Assembly (NCBI GenBank): GCA_028688955.1
Contig: JAQTXD010000016.1
Span: forward strand, 1-53,664
Direction: 5' to 3'
DNA from: Desulfuromonadaceae bacterium
Lineage (GTDB): Bacteria > Desulfobacterota > Desulfuromonadia > Geobacterales > Pseudopelobacteraceae
Length of the DNA stretch: 53,664 nt
Shown here: one piece after another, positions 1-10,000 of the stretch
Position numbering within the stretch: the first letter of the stretch is position 1
Layout of the letters: every line of letters begins with the position of its first letter
Notes under the pieces: model-generated
The model's input: the letters and a program-made list of their open reading frames with translations, nothing else
Told to the model about the DNA's origin: nothing
Databases searched by the model: none
Made by a program: the position numbers and the translations under genes

Positions 1-1017
1 AAAGCGGAGCAAAGTGCAGACGGCACCGTTGCGGTATGTCGGGATGAACCGGTGAATCCGGTCCGTCCCGAAACGGAAGCGCACAAAAGGCGGACCAAGC
101 GGGTGGCTGGCATCACATCCGGCAAAACAATGGATGGGCGGTCCTCCAAATCGCAGACGGATCAGGTTATTGCCGGGGACCGGGAACAGAGTGCGAATGA
201 TATTGTGCCGCCAAATGACTCTGAGCAGACGCATCGGTGTCAACTGTATTCGGCTGACAGCGCAGCTCTCCTGGAAGCATCGGTCACCACGGAACTGGGT
301 GGGCTCTTCTATCTGATCAACGTTGGAATTTTCCTGAACCTGTATGGCGACTTCACTCGTCCGTTACAACCGGGAATTGCTCTGCCGATCTGGACTTTTG
401 TGACACTGATCGGTCGGCGCCTTCTCGGGGATACATGCGAGGACGATCCTGTCTGGCAGCTATTAGCCGAACTTTCCGGTTGTTGTGGAAGTGAAGTCCC
501 TGAAAATGATTTCATGCCGTCGGAACGTTGGCAGCTGCCGGCAGAGTGGCTGGCACCCTTTCCTGAAGCGGGATGCTGGCAATGGAAGGCCACGGATGGA
601 CGTCTCACGGTTCGGCACACGGAAGGTTTTCTGGTTCTTGACCTGCCGTTAGATGCCGGCGCTCCTCTGGAGCAGCTTCTACGGGAAACGGAAGCGTATG
701 GCCAGGTTGTCCCGTTTGAACTGGAGTACGGGGCCGTGACAGAGAGTGGCAACAGTATGTCACCACTTGACCGGTGGCTTGACCGGCTTATGCCATACCT
801 GCAGGCCCGATTGAAGCGTGCTCTCGGCGTTGCCGAAACGGAGCGGATTCCGCAAGTCCTCTGTCGGCAGAGTGCACGCATATCAGTTTCTGCAGCGCAT
901 ATCGATGTCTTCTTTGCTCTGGCTGAACACCCGATTGACATCAGATTGGCCGGCCTTGACCGGAATCCGGGCTGGGTGCCGGCTTCAGGACGAATTGTCG
1001 CATTTCATTATGAGTAG
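1..1017 (+). CDS. eCIS-locus associated protein of unknown function (5' end outside window)
   Basis: The reading frame is open from the first base, so the protein probably begins upstream; the first internal start codon is a GTG at 52. The first ~70 residues are polar and low in complexity. A more conserved part follows, with a hydrophobic stretch (GGLFYLINVGIFLNLYGDFT) around residue 100 and a C-terminal ending of the type LAGLDRNPGWVPASGR. From memory, such sequences occur just upstream of the AAA+ ATPase in extracellular contractile injection system loci, and that ATPase follows here after 14 bases. No catalytic motif is visible. I infer a structural or assembly accessory role. The family assignment rests on recall and neighbourhood. 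Confidence 0.6.
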   Translation, partial: KAEQSADGTVAVCRDEPVNPVRPETEAHKRRTKRVAGITSGKTMDGRSSKSQTDQVIAGDREQSANDIVPPNDSEQTHRCQLYSADSAALLEASVTTELGGLFYLINVGIFLNLYGDFTRPLQPGIALPIWTFVTLIGRRLLGDTCEDDPVWQLLAELSGCCGSEVPENDFMPSERWQLPAEWLAPFPEAGCWQWKATDGRLTVRHTEGFLVLDLPLDAGAPLEQLLRETEAYGQVVPFELEYGAVTESGNSMSPLDRWLDRLMPYLQARLKRALGVAETERIPQVLCRQSARISVSAAHIDVFFALAEHPIDIRLAGLDRNPGWVPASGRIVAFHYE

Positions 1018-1031
1018 GACGTGGTTGCGCG

Positions 1032-3089
1032 ATGAAGAAAAATAAGCTTTTCAAAAATATGCCGCACAATCCGGCAGTACATCTCAAGCTCTACTTTTAC
1101 TCGGCAGTGCTGAAGATCATCGAGCGGGCTTCCCACTCTTTCGATTCTTTTGAGGAGTTGCTGGAAGGGTTCCCCTTTCTGATCGATTACAACAATGAAC
1201 TGGCAGCACATGGGCTGGAAGGAATGTCGCGGGATGAGGCAAACAGTTTGTGGTGGGGTTCCCTGGTTGCCTGGGAGGAAGAGACTGCCGTTCACCTGCC
1301 GTTGCGAGCTCTGAGAGATGAGGCAGGTCTTGATTACGCGACCCTGACTATGTTGATGGTTATCGGAATCATCGAGGATGAACCCCGGTTTGGTCAGTTA
1401 TTTGATGCGCTGCAGGGGGGGACGGGGCAGCGGCGTCCGACGGTCGGGCTGCTTGCAGGGTGGTGGGGCGACCTGCTGCCGGATACCACCGTTCGCAGCG
1501 TTATCCACCGTATGCTGGATCTTGGGTTGGTAAAGGTAGTCAACCCGGATGCGCCACGTGTGGAGTGGGCACTCCAATTTCCCGTGCTTTTCTGGGATGC
1601 ACTGCGCGGCGATGTGCGTGAGGCTCCGCTGCCATGGATGAGCTATCAACAGACGGAGAAACTCGTTCCGTGCAGGGAACTGATACTGACTGATGAGGTC
1701 AGGAGGATTGCGGAGGCGGTTCCCGCCCTGCTCAAATCGGGCGATGTACGGACGGTGGTTGTGCGCGGACCCCGCTATAACGGCAGACGCACCCTGTTGG
1801 GGGCGGTGGCTGTCGCATTGGAGCTGGGTGTACTGGTGATCAGGGGATTAAACGGGAAAGATGATGAACGGTGGCAGTCGGTCGGTCCGCTGGCCACCAT
1901 GATCCATGCCATGCCCGTTATCGTTATTGATACTGCGCCCGGCGAGACGGTTGAAATTCCCGCTCTATCCGCATACTCCGGCCCGCTGGGTATTGTGCTT
2001 GGCAAACAGGGGGGCGTGAGCGGTCCCGGTGCTGAAAACGCACTGACTATTGAACTGAAATTGCCTGGCATCGCCGAACGAAAAATGCACTGGACCGCTG
2101 CATTACGTTCACGACCGTACGATGGTCTGGACATCATCAGTGAACGCTTTCGCATGACCTCCGGTACTATCCGGCGGTCGGCACAGCTGGCCAATGCCTG
2201 TGCGGCGCTGGATGGAAAGAACGGAATAATGCCGGCCGACGTGCAGCTGGCATGTCGCGGTTTCAACCGCCAGGTTCTTGATACGCTTGCCACGCGCATT
2301 GAATGTCTCGGGGATTGGAGGCATCTGGCGGCAGGTGACGAGACCTTCTCCGAGCTGCAGAGCCTGGAGATGCGCTGCCGTCACCGGGAAGAACTGATGC
2401 ATTCAGCCGGAAGTATTGCGGGAGGTACGCTGAACGCCGGTGTACGAGCGCTGTTCAGCGGGCCGAGCGGCACCGGCAAGACGTTTGCTGCACGACTGCT
2501 TGCATCGGTATTGCAGAAAGACCTGTACCGGCTGGATCTGTCAACGGTGGTTAACAAATACATCGGGGAGACGGAGAAAAATCTGGATCAGATATTTTCC
2601 CATGCCGAGGAGCTTGACATCATCCTGTTGCTGGATGAAGGAGACGCCCTCCTGACGCAGCGGACCTCTGTCCAGAGCTCCAATGACCGTTATGCAAACA
2701 TGGAGACGAACTTCCTGCTCCAGCGGATAGAAGCGTTCGAGGGGATTCTGGTTGTGACCAGCAACGCAGCAGACCGCATTGACAGCGCCTTCAAGAGGCG
2801 CTTTGATCTGGTGGTGGATTTCCGTCAGCCTGATGTTGAAGAACGCTGGGCTATCTGGCAATCCCACCTCCCTTCAAAGCATATTGTTGACCCGTCATTC
2901 CTCGCCTCTGTTGCCGGATACTGTGTCCTGAGCGGCGGACAGATCCGTAATGTGGTGCAGCATGCGTCCCTGCTGGCACTGCATGACAGCGCGGTTATCA
3001 CTCCCGCGCACTTGCAGTCGGCCCTCCAGCGCGAATATCGAAAAATGGGAGCGGTTTGTCCACTTTTTCAGACTAACAGCGTACACTAG
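1032..3089 (+). CDS. AAA+ ATPase of contractile injection system type
   Basis: This 685-residue ATPase has one good AAA+ module near the C-terminus: Walker A GPSGTGKT at residues 477-484, Walker B ILLLDEGDAL with Asp535-Glu536, a sensor-1 segment VVTSNAADRID and an arginine-finger-like FKRRFD. An earlier region (about residues 235-400) resembles a second module whose P-loop is degenerate (GPRYNGRRT in place of GxxGxGKT), so only the second is expected to hydrolyse ATP. ATPases of this kind (Afp15-like) sit near the end of eCIS operons and are thought to help sheath or tube assembly or recycling. The ATG at 1032 follows the upstream stop by 14 bases, and the DUF4157 gene begins 18 bases downstream, implying one operon. 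Confidence 0.88.
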   Translation: MKKNKLFKNMPHNPAVHLKLYFYSAVLKIIERASHSFDSFEELLEGFPFLIDYNNELAAHGLEGMSRDEANSLWWGSLVAWEEETAVHLPLRALRDEAGLDYATLTMLMVIGIIEDEPRFGQLFDALQGGTGQRRPTVGLLAGWWGDLLPDTTVRSVIHRMLDLGLVKVVNPDAPRVEWALQFPVLFWDALRGDVREAPLPWMSYQQTEKLVPCRELILTDEVRRIAEAVPALLKSGDVRTVVVRGPRYNGRRTLLGAVAVALELGVLVIRGLNGKDDERWQSVGPLATMIHAMPVIVIDTAPGETVEIPALSAYSGPLGIVLGKQGGVSGPGAENALTIELKLPGIAERKMHWTAALRSRPYDGLDIISERFRMTSGTIRRSAQLANACAALDGKNGIMPADVQLACRGFNRQVLDTLATRIECLGDWRHLAAGDETFSELQSLEMRCRHREELMHSAGSIAGGTLNAGVRALFSGPSGTGKTFAARLLASVLQKDLYRLDLSTVVNKYIGETEKNLDQIFSHAEELDIILLLDEGDALLTQRTSVQSSNDRYANMETNFLLQRIEAFEGILVVTSNAADRIDSAFKRRFDLVVDFRQPDVEERWAIWQSHLPSKHIVDPSFLASVAGYCVLSGGQIRNVVQHASLLALHDSAVITPAHLQSALQREYRKMGAVCPLFQTNSVH

Positions 3090-3107
3090 AAACAGGAGTA
3101 CCGGGCC

Positions 3108-6100
3108 ATGGCTGTCGCTGCTGCACGTAAACCAGCTCCTGCAACAACAATCACCGCTCAACAGCCTCTGCGTGCGTCTGCACAGAAAACATCACAAAGC
3201 AGCAGTACAAAAAACAGCGGTTCGTCAGTCGGAACCCGCGTTGCCCCTCCCGTTATCCGCTTGAACACATCTGTTTCTCCTCCCTCGGCCAGTGCCATTC
3301 CCGAAGAAATACGGAAAGTGATTGTCTCACCGGGGCCGGGGGTAGAGCTTCCCGCCCAGATTCAACAGGCAATTACAGACAGCCTCCACATCGACGTAAA
3401 TCCGGTGCGAGTTCACAGCGACGGGTTGGCTAATGCTGCGGTAGACAGCATTGGCGCCCGGGCATTCACCTATGGGACACATATCTATCTCGGCTCGAAG
3501 GAAAGCTCCGCCGATCGTGCCTTGTTGGTGCACGAGGCGGCGCACGTCGTCCAGCAGCAGGCTCAACCTGGGGTGCAGATGAAAACAGGCAGTTCCGGAA
3601 GCAGCGCACTTGAGTCGGAGGCGGATGCAGCATCTGCTGCGGTCGGGCGGGGTGAAAGCTTCTCCGTGGCGGGACGAACCACCGGAGCGACCATTCAACG
3701 CCAGGACGGCAAGCCGTCTTTGTGGGAGAGAGGCACCAAGTGGCTGGGTGAAAAAGCAGACGCTGTTCTTGAGTTTAGTGAAAGCGTCGCCTGGAAACTA
3801 CTGGATCAGTTTGCTCCGGACCTGGTGCCTATCATTCGCCAGGGACCACTGGAATGGCTGAAGGAACGGGTGAGTTCCGCCCTTGAAGCGGTTTTCAACT
3901 CATTTATGGCACCGGTGCGCTCCATCATGGGTGCCGGACGCTGGCTGTCGAGCCAGTTTGCCCCGTTGATCACCTGGATTCAGGAAGCTGCGGCCAAGAT
4001 TGCGCAAAATGACTGCAGTCCGTTGCGGGAAGCGGCCGAGAAAATCGAAAAGTGTGCGCTCAAGCTGATCACACCGGTAGTTGAGAAACTGCAGGCCGTT
4101 GCAGAAAAAGTCAAAGGGTGGTTCACCGGCCTGTGGAACAAGTTCGGTGTGCCGGCCTGGAACTGGATCAAACAGTTCGCCGGTGCTCAGTGGGAAAAAC
4201 TGAAACAACTTGCAACGCTGATCTGGGAGAAGGCCGCTCCGATTCGCGAACGGCTGGCCAAAGCGTGGACCTGGATCAAGAACAAGCTCGGCATCGGTGA
4301 GGGTGCCGAGGGGCAGAACGGCATACTGCAGTGGGTGCAGGACAAACTTGCCGTAGCGTGGGACTGGATCAAGGCCAAACTCGAACCGTTCAAGAAAGAA
4401 TTGCTGATAATTGCCGGGGTGGTGGGTAGTATTGCGCTGCTGGCATCACCTGCCGGACCGCTGGTGGTTATCGGCGGGATTGTGTTCGGTGTGCTGCAGG
4501 GGATCCGCTGGATCAAGGCCAACTTCGGGAAAGGGGATGGGGTGGTGCGGGCTCGTACCTTCCTGGAAAAGACCCTCATCCCTTCGCTGCTGGGGGGCTT
4601 GAATAAGGCAACTGCCGCTGTGACGCGTATGGCATCATCCCTCAACGGGACTCTGGGTAAATTTGCTGCCGGAATGGGGCGGATGGTGAGTGCGGCTGCG
4701 GCATCCCTGTTGAAGTTTGTCGTCAGCGCGGTGCAATGGATCGCCACTCAGGTTACCGAATTGGCGCAGTGGGGGAGCGAAAAGCTGGCATCACTGTCAC
4801 GATGGGTGACGACGACCTTTGCCAAGCTTCAGCAGCGCCTGCAGCCGCTGCTCAGTTTTTTGGGTAAAGTCGGCGAAGTGGTTGTCGACATCATGAAGTT
4901 GCCCATGCTTGTCGTGGGCGCGCTCTGGAAAATGATTCCGGAATGTCTCCGTACCCTGTTTGTTGATTTCCTGGTCAATCAGATTCTCAAGCGGATTCCG
5001 ATCGTCAAGGATGTCATCGAACTGCTCCCCGGCGTCTGGTCAAAGCTTAAGGCGACCGGACTGATGCTCATTCGCAAAGTTTTTAAAGACGGCGACCTCA
5101 TAGGAGCCGCCTTTGAAATTTTCAAACTTGTCCTTGCCGCCCTGAATATTCCGCTGGAGTTGGTCACCGGCATTGTCAGGAAAGCGGCCACTGCCCGGGA
5201 CATGATACTGAAGGACCCGTTGGGATTCCTGGGCAACATGCTGCGTGCCATCAAGCAGGGCTTTGTCCAATTCGGCGAAAAGATCTGGGCGCATCTGACA
5301 AAATCCATCGTGGACTGGCTGAAGGGTGTGATCGAATCCGCCGGATTGAAACCGCCAGCAGACTTCTCCCTCGCTTCGGTGCTTGATTTTATCTTGCAGG
5401 TACTGGGACTCAGTGTGGAAAAGATCCTTGAACGGCTTGAAAAGAAGCTCGGCAAGGAGACAACCGATAAAATCCGCAAAGCCTTATCGACCATTGCCAA
5501 AATCTGGGAATGGATCAGCACCGCACTCAACGAAGGGCCGCAGGGAGTTTGGAATAACCTGAAACAGCGGCTTGGCGACCTGTGGGGTGTGCTGCTGGAC
5601 GGCGCTATTGGTTGGGTAACCGGCAAGGTAACCAAAATCGCTCTGCCACGCATCACTGCGGCGCTTGGTACGGCCCCCATCGGCGCTGTTGTCGAAGCGA
5701 TTGTGTTTCTCTACAACGCAATTCAGACCGCAGCCCAGTATGCCAAACGCATTCTGGAACTCGTCAGTTCCGTGCTGGACGGAATACTCGATATTGCCCG
5801 GGGAGCAATTGCCGGGGCAGCCAATATTGTCGAAGCCAGTCTCGCTCGCGCTCTGACGGTCGTGATCGGATTTTTTGCCAATTATCTTGGACTGGGTGAT
5901 CTGGGCAAGAAGCTCAAGGAAATTGTGGAGTCTATTCAGGAGAAGGTGAACAAGGCTATTGACTGGGTCATCGACAAGGTAATTGCCCTGGGTAAGGGAC
6001 TCATCAACGCGATTACCAAAGCGGCGAAGGGAGTGATGCAGTGGTGGAAAACTAAAAAGAAATTTAAGACGCTTAAGGGCGAAAGCCATACAATCTTTTT

Positions 6101-6956
6101 TAAAGGAGAAGGACGTAACGCTAAACTTATGATCGCAAGCAGCGAACGGGACTTTTTGCCCTTTATCATGAAGCTCGACACGAATAAAGATCCGGAAAAG
6201 GAAAAGGCGAAAGCAAAAGCAATCGAAACTGCTAAAAAAATCGATAACTTAACGGCAAGAGTCTCAACAAAAGATGGTGTCAAGGATGAGACGACTGATT
6301 TTGAAGAATTGACCAGACAACTTGCGGAACAAACGAAGATATTCATGGACAGGATAGATGACTTGCCCGCATCCGCAGTGCCTGAATATGGCCCCTTGAG
6401 TTCAGGGTATGCGACTTCAATGACAATTGAACCACTTACCAAGATTGGTCCACCCGGAACGGTACCGAGCGCATCAAGTGATAGATGGGAGCGATTGAAC
6501 ATGAGAAAGGAAATTGTGCGTAGCTATTACATACGAGGCCATTTACTAAATCACAATATTCATGGGCCTGGCACAACTTGGAAAAATTTGACACCTTTAT
6601 CACAGCAAGGAAACAAAAACCATTTAGTCTTAGTGGAAAGAGAAGTAAAAAATGCGGTTAGTAGCGGTGAAATACTTCATTACCAAGTTATTGCAAAATA
6701 TGAACGCAATGATAACACGGCATTGCTTGAACAATTGAAATCAACAAACCTGGATCAAATAACAAAAACAAATATTGGAAAAGTGATTCAGGAAGAGAGG
6801 TTTATTCCTTCTCATTTAGTTTGCTCCGCTTACACCTTGGAGAATGACGAAAAAACGGGAAAACGAAAAGTTAAAAAAATATTGATTGCTGCAGATACAA
6901 AAATTCCAAATCCAGTAGAAGATCAAGGAATTAATCAATATAACGTCGTAGGCTAA
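3108..6956 (+). CDS. Giant eCIS DUF4157 protein with C-terminal nuclease-like toxin domain
   Basis: A protein of 1282 residues with an AGGAG ribosome-binding site ten bases ahead of its ATG. Residues ~80-150 form a DUF4157 domain with the zincin-like motif HEAAH at 142-146. The middle (~200-970) is a chain of amphipathic helices rich in Trp and Lys (WIKNKLG, WDWIKAKLE and relatives) plus several hydrophobic stretches, reminiscent of tape-measure or pore-forming segments. From about residue 980 the DNA turns AT-rich. The tail contains RGHLLNHN (His1145), a GPG turn, NLTPLS (Asn1160) and a later His1172, an arrangement like beta-beta-alpha-metal nucleases. DUF4157 proteins are known eCIS cargo, so I infer an injected effector. 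The nuclease call is motif-based, and no immunity gene is recognised immediately downstream. Confidence 0.82.
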   Translation: MAVAAARKPAPATTITAQQPLRASAQKTSQSSSTKNSGSSVGTRVAPPVIRLNTSVSPPSASAIPEEIRKVIVSPGPGVELPAQIQQAITDSLHIDVNPVRVHSDGLANAAVDSIGARAFTYGTHIYLGSKESSADRALLVHEAAHVVQQQAQPGVQMKTGSSGSSALESEADAASAAVGRGESFSVAGRTTGATIQRQDGKPSLWERGTKWLGEKADAVLEFSESVAWKLLDQFAPDLVPIIRQGPLEWLKERVSSALEAVFNSFMAPVRSIMGAGRWLSSQFAPLITWIQEAAAKIAQNDCSPLREAAEKIEKCALKLITPVVEKLQAVAEKVKGWFTGLWNKFGVPAWNWIKQFAGAQWEKLKQLATLIWEKAAPIRERLAKAWTWIKNKLGIGEGAEGQNGILQWVQDKLAVAWDWIKAKLEPFKKELLIIAGVVGSIALLASPAGPLVVIGGIVFGVLQGIRWIKANFGKGDGVVRARTFLEKTLIPSLLGGLNKATAAVTRMASSLNGTLGKFAAGMGRMVSAAAASLLKFVVSAVQWIATQVTELAQWGSEKLASLSRWVTTTFAKLQQRLQPLLSFLGKVGEVVVDIMKLPMLVVGALWKMIPECLRTLFVDFLVNQILKRIPIVKDVIELLPGVWSKLKATGLMLIRKVFKDGDLIGAAFEIFKLVLAALNIPLELVTGIVRKAATARDMILKDPLGFLGNMLRAIKQGFVQFGEKIWAHLTKSIVDWLKGVIESAGLKPPADFSLASVLDFILQVLGLSVEKILERLEKKLGKETTDKIRKALSTIAKIWEWISTALNEGPQGVWNNLKQRLGDLWGVLLDGAIGWVTGKVTKIALPRITAALGTAPIGAVVEAIVFLYNAIQTAAQYAKRILELVSSVLDGILDIARGAIAGAANIVEASLARALTVVIGFFANYLGLGDLGKKLKEIVESIQEKVNKAIDWVIDKVIALGKGLINAITKAAKGVMQWWKTKKKFKTLKGESHTIFFKGEGRNAKLMIASSERDFLPFIMKLDTNKDPEKEKAKAKAIETAKKIDNLTARVSTKDGVKDETTDFEELTRQLAEQTKIFMDRIDDLPASAVPEYGPLSSGYATSMTIEPLTKIGPPGTVPSASSDRWERLNMRKEIVRSYYIRGHLLNHNIHGPGTTWKNLTPLSQQGNKNHLVLVEREVKNAVSSGEILHYQVIAKYERNDNTALLEQLKSTNLDQITKTNIGKVIQEERFIPSHLVCSAYTLENDEKTGKRKVKKILIAADTKIPNPVEDQGINQYNVVG

Positions 6957-7043
6957 ACAAAAAGTTGAAACAACTCTCTCATGTAATCTTTACATTGGCT
7001 GAATAACCACAAGGTACTTCCAGGCGTACAACCAACAAGGTTT

Positions 7044-10000
7044 ATGCAAACACTCGGAGAATTTAAACATATCCACAAAGGCGAAACCATCGTTGTCTGC
7101 GGCTGTGGTGAATCGCTTAACCTGCTGGAACAGCCGGAGCGCTTCGTCACCATCGGCGTTAATGATGTGGGGCGTCGCTTCCATCCGGATTATCTGGTGG
7201 TCGTGAACCCAGGCAAACAGTTCAGCGGCGACCGCTTTCGCCATGTTGAAACCTCACGGGCACGCTACCTGTTCAGTCAATATGATGACCTCGCAGTACC
7301 GCACCCGCATCTGGTCACGTTCAAACTGGGCACTCGCGGAGGCACTGATTTCAGCAACCCGGATGTGCTGCATTTTACCCAGAACTCACCGTATATTGCG
7401 CTGTGCCTTGCAATTCATATGGGGGCCACCCGTATTGGTCTCATCGGAGTGGATTTCACAGAAGCCCACTTTTTTGGCAAAACCGGGACACACCCCATGG
7501 CTGGACGCCTGGATCAGATCAACCGTGAATATGGTGCTCTGGAGCAGGCCTGCCGGGCAATGGGGGTGGAACTGGTAAATCTGAGTCCGGTCAGTCGTAT
7601 TACTGCACTGCCGAAGGTGAGCCTGTCTTGGGTGGAGGTTCAGGTGATCCGCAATGCACCTGTCAAAGAAAAGCCCGGCGGCCTGCAGATCGTCTCCTAT
7701 GCCACAACGCCGGTAGCTGGGGTGCCCGCCATTCTGGCCCGCTGCATTTCTGCAGCTACTGAACATTCGGCCCGCTGCGTATGGGCTACGAATGAATACG
7801 GTAACGGGGTGCAGTTTACGGGGGATGTGCAGTGGCAAAAAAAACCGCAAGAGGCCATGGAACTGCTGGATGCAGCCGATCTGGTTATTGTGCATAACGG
7901 CAAGGTTGACCCGGCTCATCGTCGCCTGCTGGAGAGCAAGCCGGTCGTGACAATGGCGCATAATTATGGCTGGAACGTGGATATGCAGTTTGTCGCAGCC
8001 GGGCAGCCGGGCGTCGTTATCGGCCAGTATCAGGCGACACTGCCGGAATTTGCCCGCTGGTCAGTGGTGCCCAATCCCATTCCGCTCTGGGAACCGGAAT
8101 ATCAGCCCGGCACGAAGGCGGATCAGATCACAATTGCTTTCACCCCTTCGGGCAAGCATGAACGCTATCCCCGTGATCACCGTTTGTACTGGCATGGCAA
8201 GGGTTTTGAAACGACAGTGCGAATTCTTGAACGGTTGTCGCGCCGGGCCGATACCCGCATAGAATCCACGGCGGAGCGCCAGGTCAGTCATGGAGAGGCC
8301 CTGGCGATGAAGCGGCGTGCCCATATTGTCATCGATGAGTGTGTGACCGGCAGTTACCATCGCAACAGCCTTGAAGGGCTGGCAACCGGCTGTGTGGTTG
8401 TTAACGGGGTCGGCCTGCTTGATGGAGTTCTGGAGCAGTTTCGCCATTGTGCCAACAATCCGGAGAAAACTCCCTTTGTCTACTCAGATCTTGCAACGCT
8501 GGAAAATGTGCTGCTGGCACAGATTGAATCCGGTATCGATTCATTGAGTGCGGCGGGGTTGCAGAACCGCACATGGATGGAACGGCAGTGGGCTTTTGCC
8601 TGGCAGTGGCGCCAACTGTGGGAGCCGGTGGCAGGCCGGGCAATGGCGCTGAAAAATGGTGCTGCCATAAAAGGAGCAGCACCGGCCGTTTCATCCCTTG
8701 AGACGAAGCCGGGAGCTGTCCCCTCGGGAGTCAGCGTCATTATCCCCCATGGGGGAGCGGAGCGATTGCCGCAGCTGGCGGCCGCTCTGGCACAGCTGAG
8801 CCACTGTCCCGCTGTTTCAGAAATCATTGTGGTTGAGATGGGTGAACAGGGTGTTGCGGAAGAGGTGGCCCGCCGTTGGCGCGCTCGATATCTGTTCATA
8901 GAGACGTCGGAGGTATTTGAGAGAGCACGTGCATTGAATGTCGGTTCTGCGATTGCTGAAGGTGAGCTGCTGCTCTGGATGGATAATGACCTGCTGCTGC
9001 CTGCAGGTTTTCTTGAAAAAGCTGCACAGGAACTTCATGAGCGCCAGTTGGATTGCCTGATTCCCTACACGTCAATTGCCTATCTTGCGGAAGCTGACAG
9101 TGGGGCTGTTATTGAAGGCAGCAGATCTCCCCGGGATTGCACCGCAGCGAAGATTCTGAGTGGCGGCAGGGATATCAACGGTGGCAGTGCGCTGGTCACA
9201 AAAGCTTTCTTTCAACGCTACGGCGGTATGTCAGAGGAGTTTCTCGGCTGGGGCGGCGAGGACAACTTCTGGGTGCACAAAGTGACCCTCCTTGGCCGAT
9301 TGGGAGTCACCCGGTTCAAGGATCAGTTTCTGTACCATCTCTATCATCACAATTCGGGAGCCCACAGCGGCCGGCCACTAACCGGAAACCCCCATTATCT
9401 GCGTAATGTTGCGCTGATGAATGAAGCGCGGGCCATTGAGGACAAGCAGCGGTTTCTCAAACGCTTCCCCCCAGCCGGAGCGAAACAGGCGGCAGTGGCT
9501 GCTCCCGTCATTACCTCTCCGCTGCAGCAGTCCGCTGCTCCGCGTGTGCGGAATGTCTTTGCCTGTCTGGTACATGAAAATCAGGAGTGCGTGGTTGACC
9601 TGGTACGTAACCTGCGCTATCTGGACCCGGATTCCGTCGTGTTGCTGTATAACGGTGGCACAAACCGTGATCTGCTTGTCAAGGGGTTCCCGTTCGAGCG
9701 TCACGGTGCGGTGGTCCACCCCTCTCCACGACCGTTAAAATGGGGGTGGCTGCATGATTTTGCCCTTGATTGCATGAGTTTTTCCCTGGCCAATTTTTCC
9801 TTTGATACGTTGACCATCGTTGATTCTGACCAACTCGGTATCGGAATGAACTATTCCGGCTTTCTGGGAAATTTTCTTGCCACCAGGGAGCAGGTCGGCA
9901 TGCTGGGGAATTCATCCCTGCGCCAGGGGTCAAGCACCAGAATTGCCCCCGCCATGCAGGCCTGGAAGGAGGTTGATCTCTGGCGTCCGTTTCTGCGCCG

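Noticed and set aside
309-941. Minus-strand frame of 210 codons inside the first gene
   Set aside because: High-GC antisense frame rich in Ser, Arg and Pro without protein-like patterns; the plus frame has the conserved eCIS-associated features.
4979-5680. Minus-strand frame of 233 codons within the DUF4157 gene
   Set aside because: Shadow frame on the opposite strand of a clear long gene; composition dominated by Ser and Arg.
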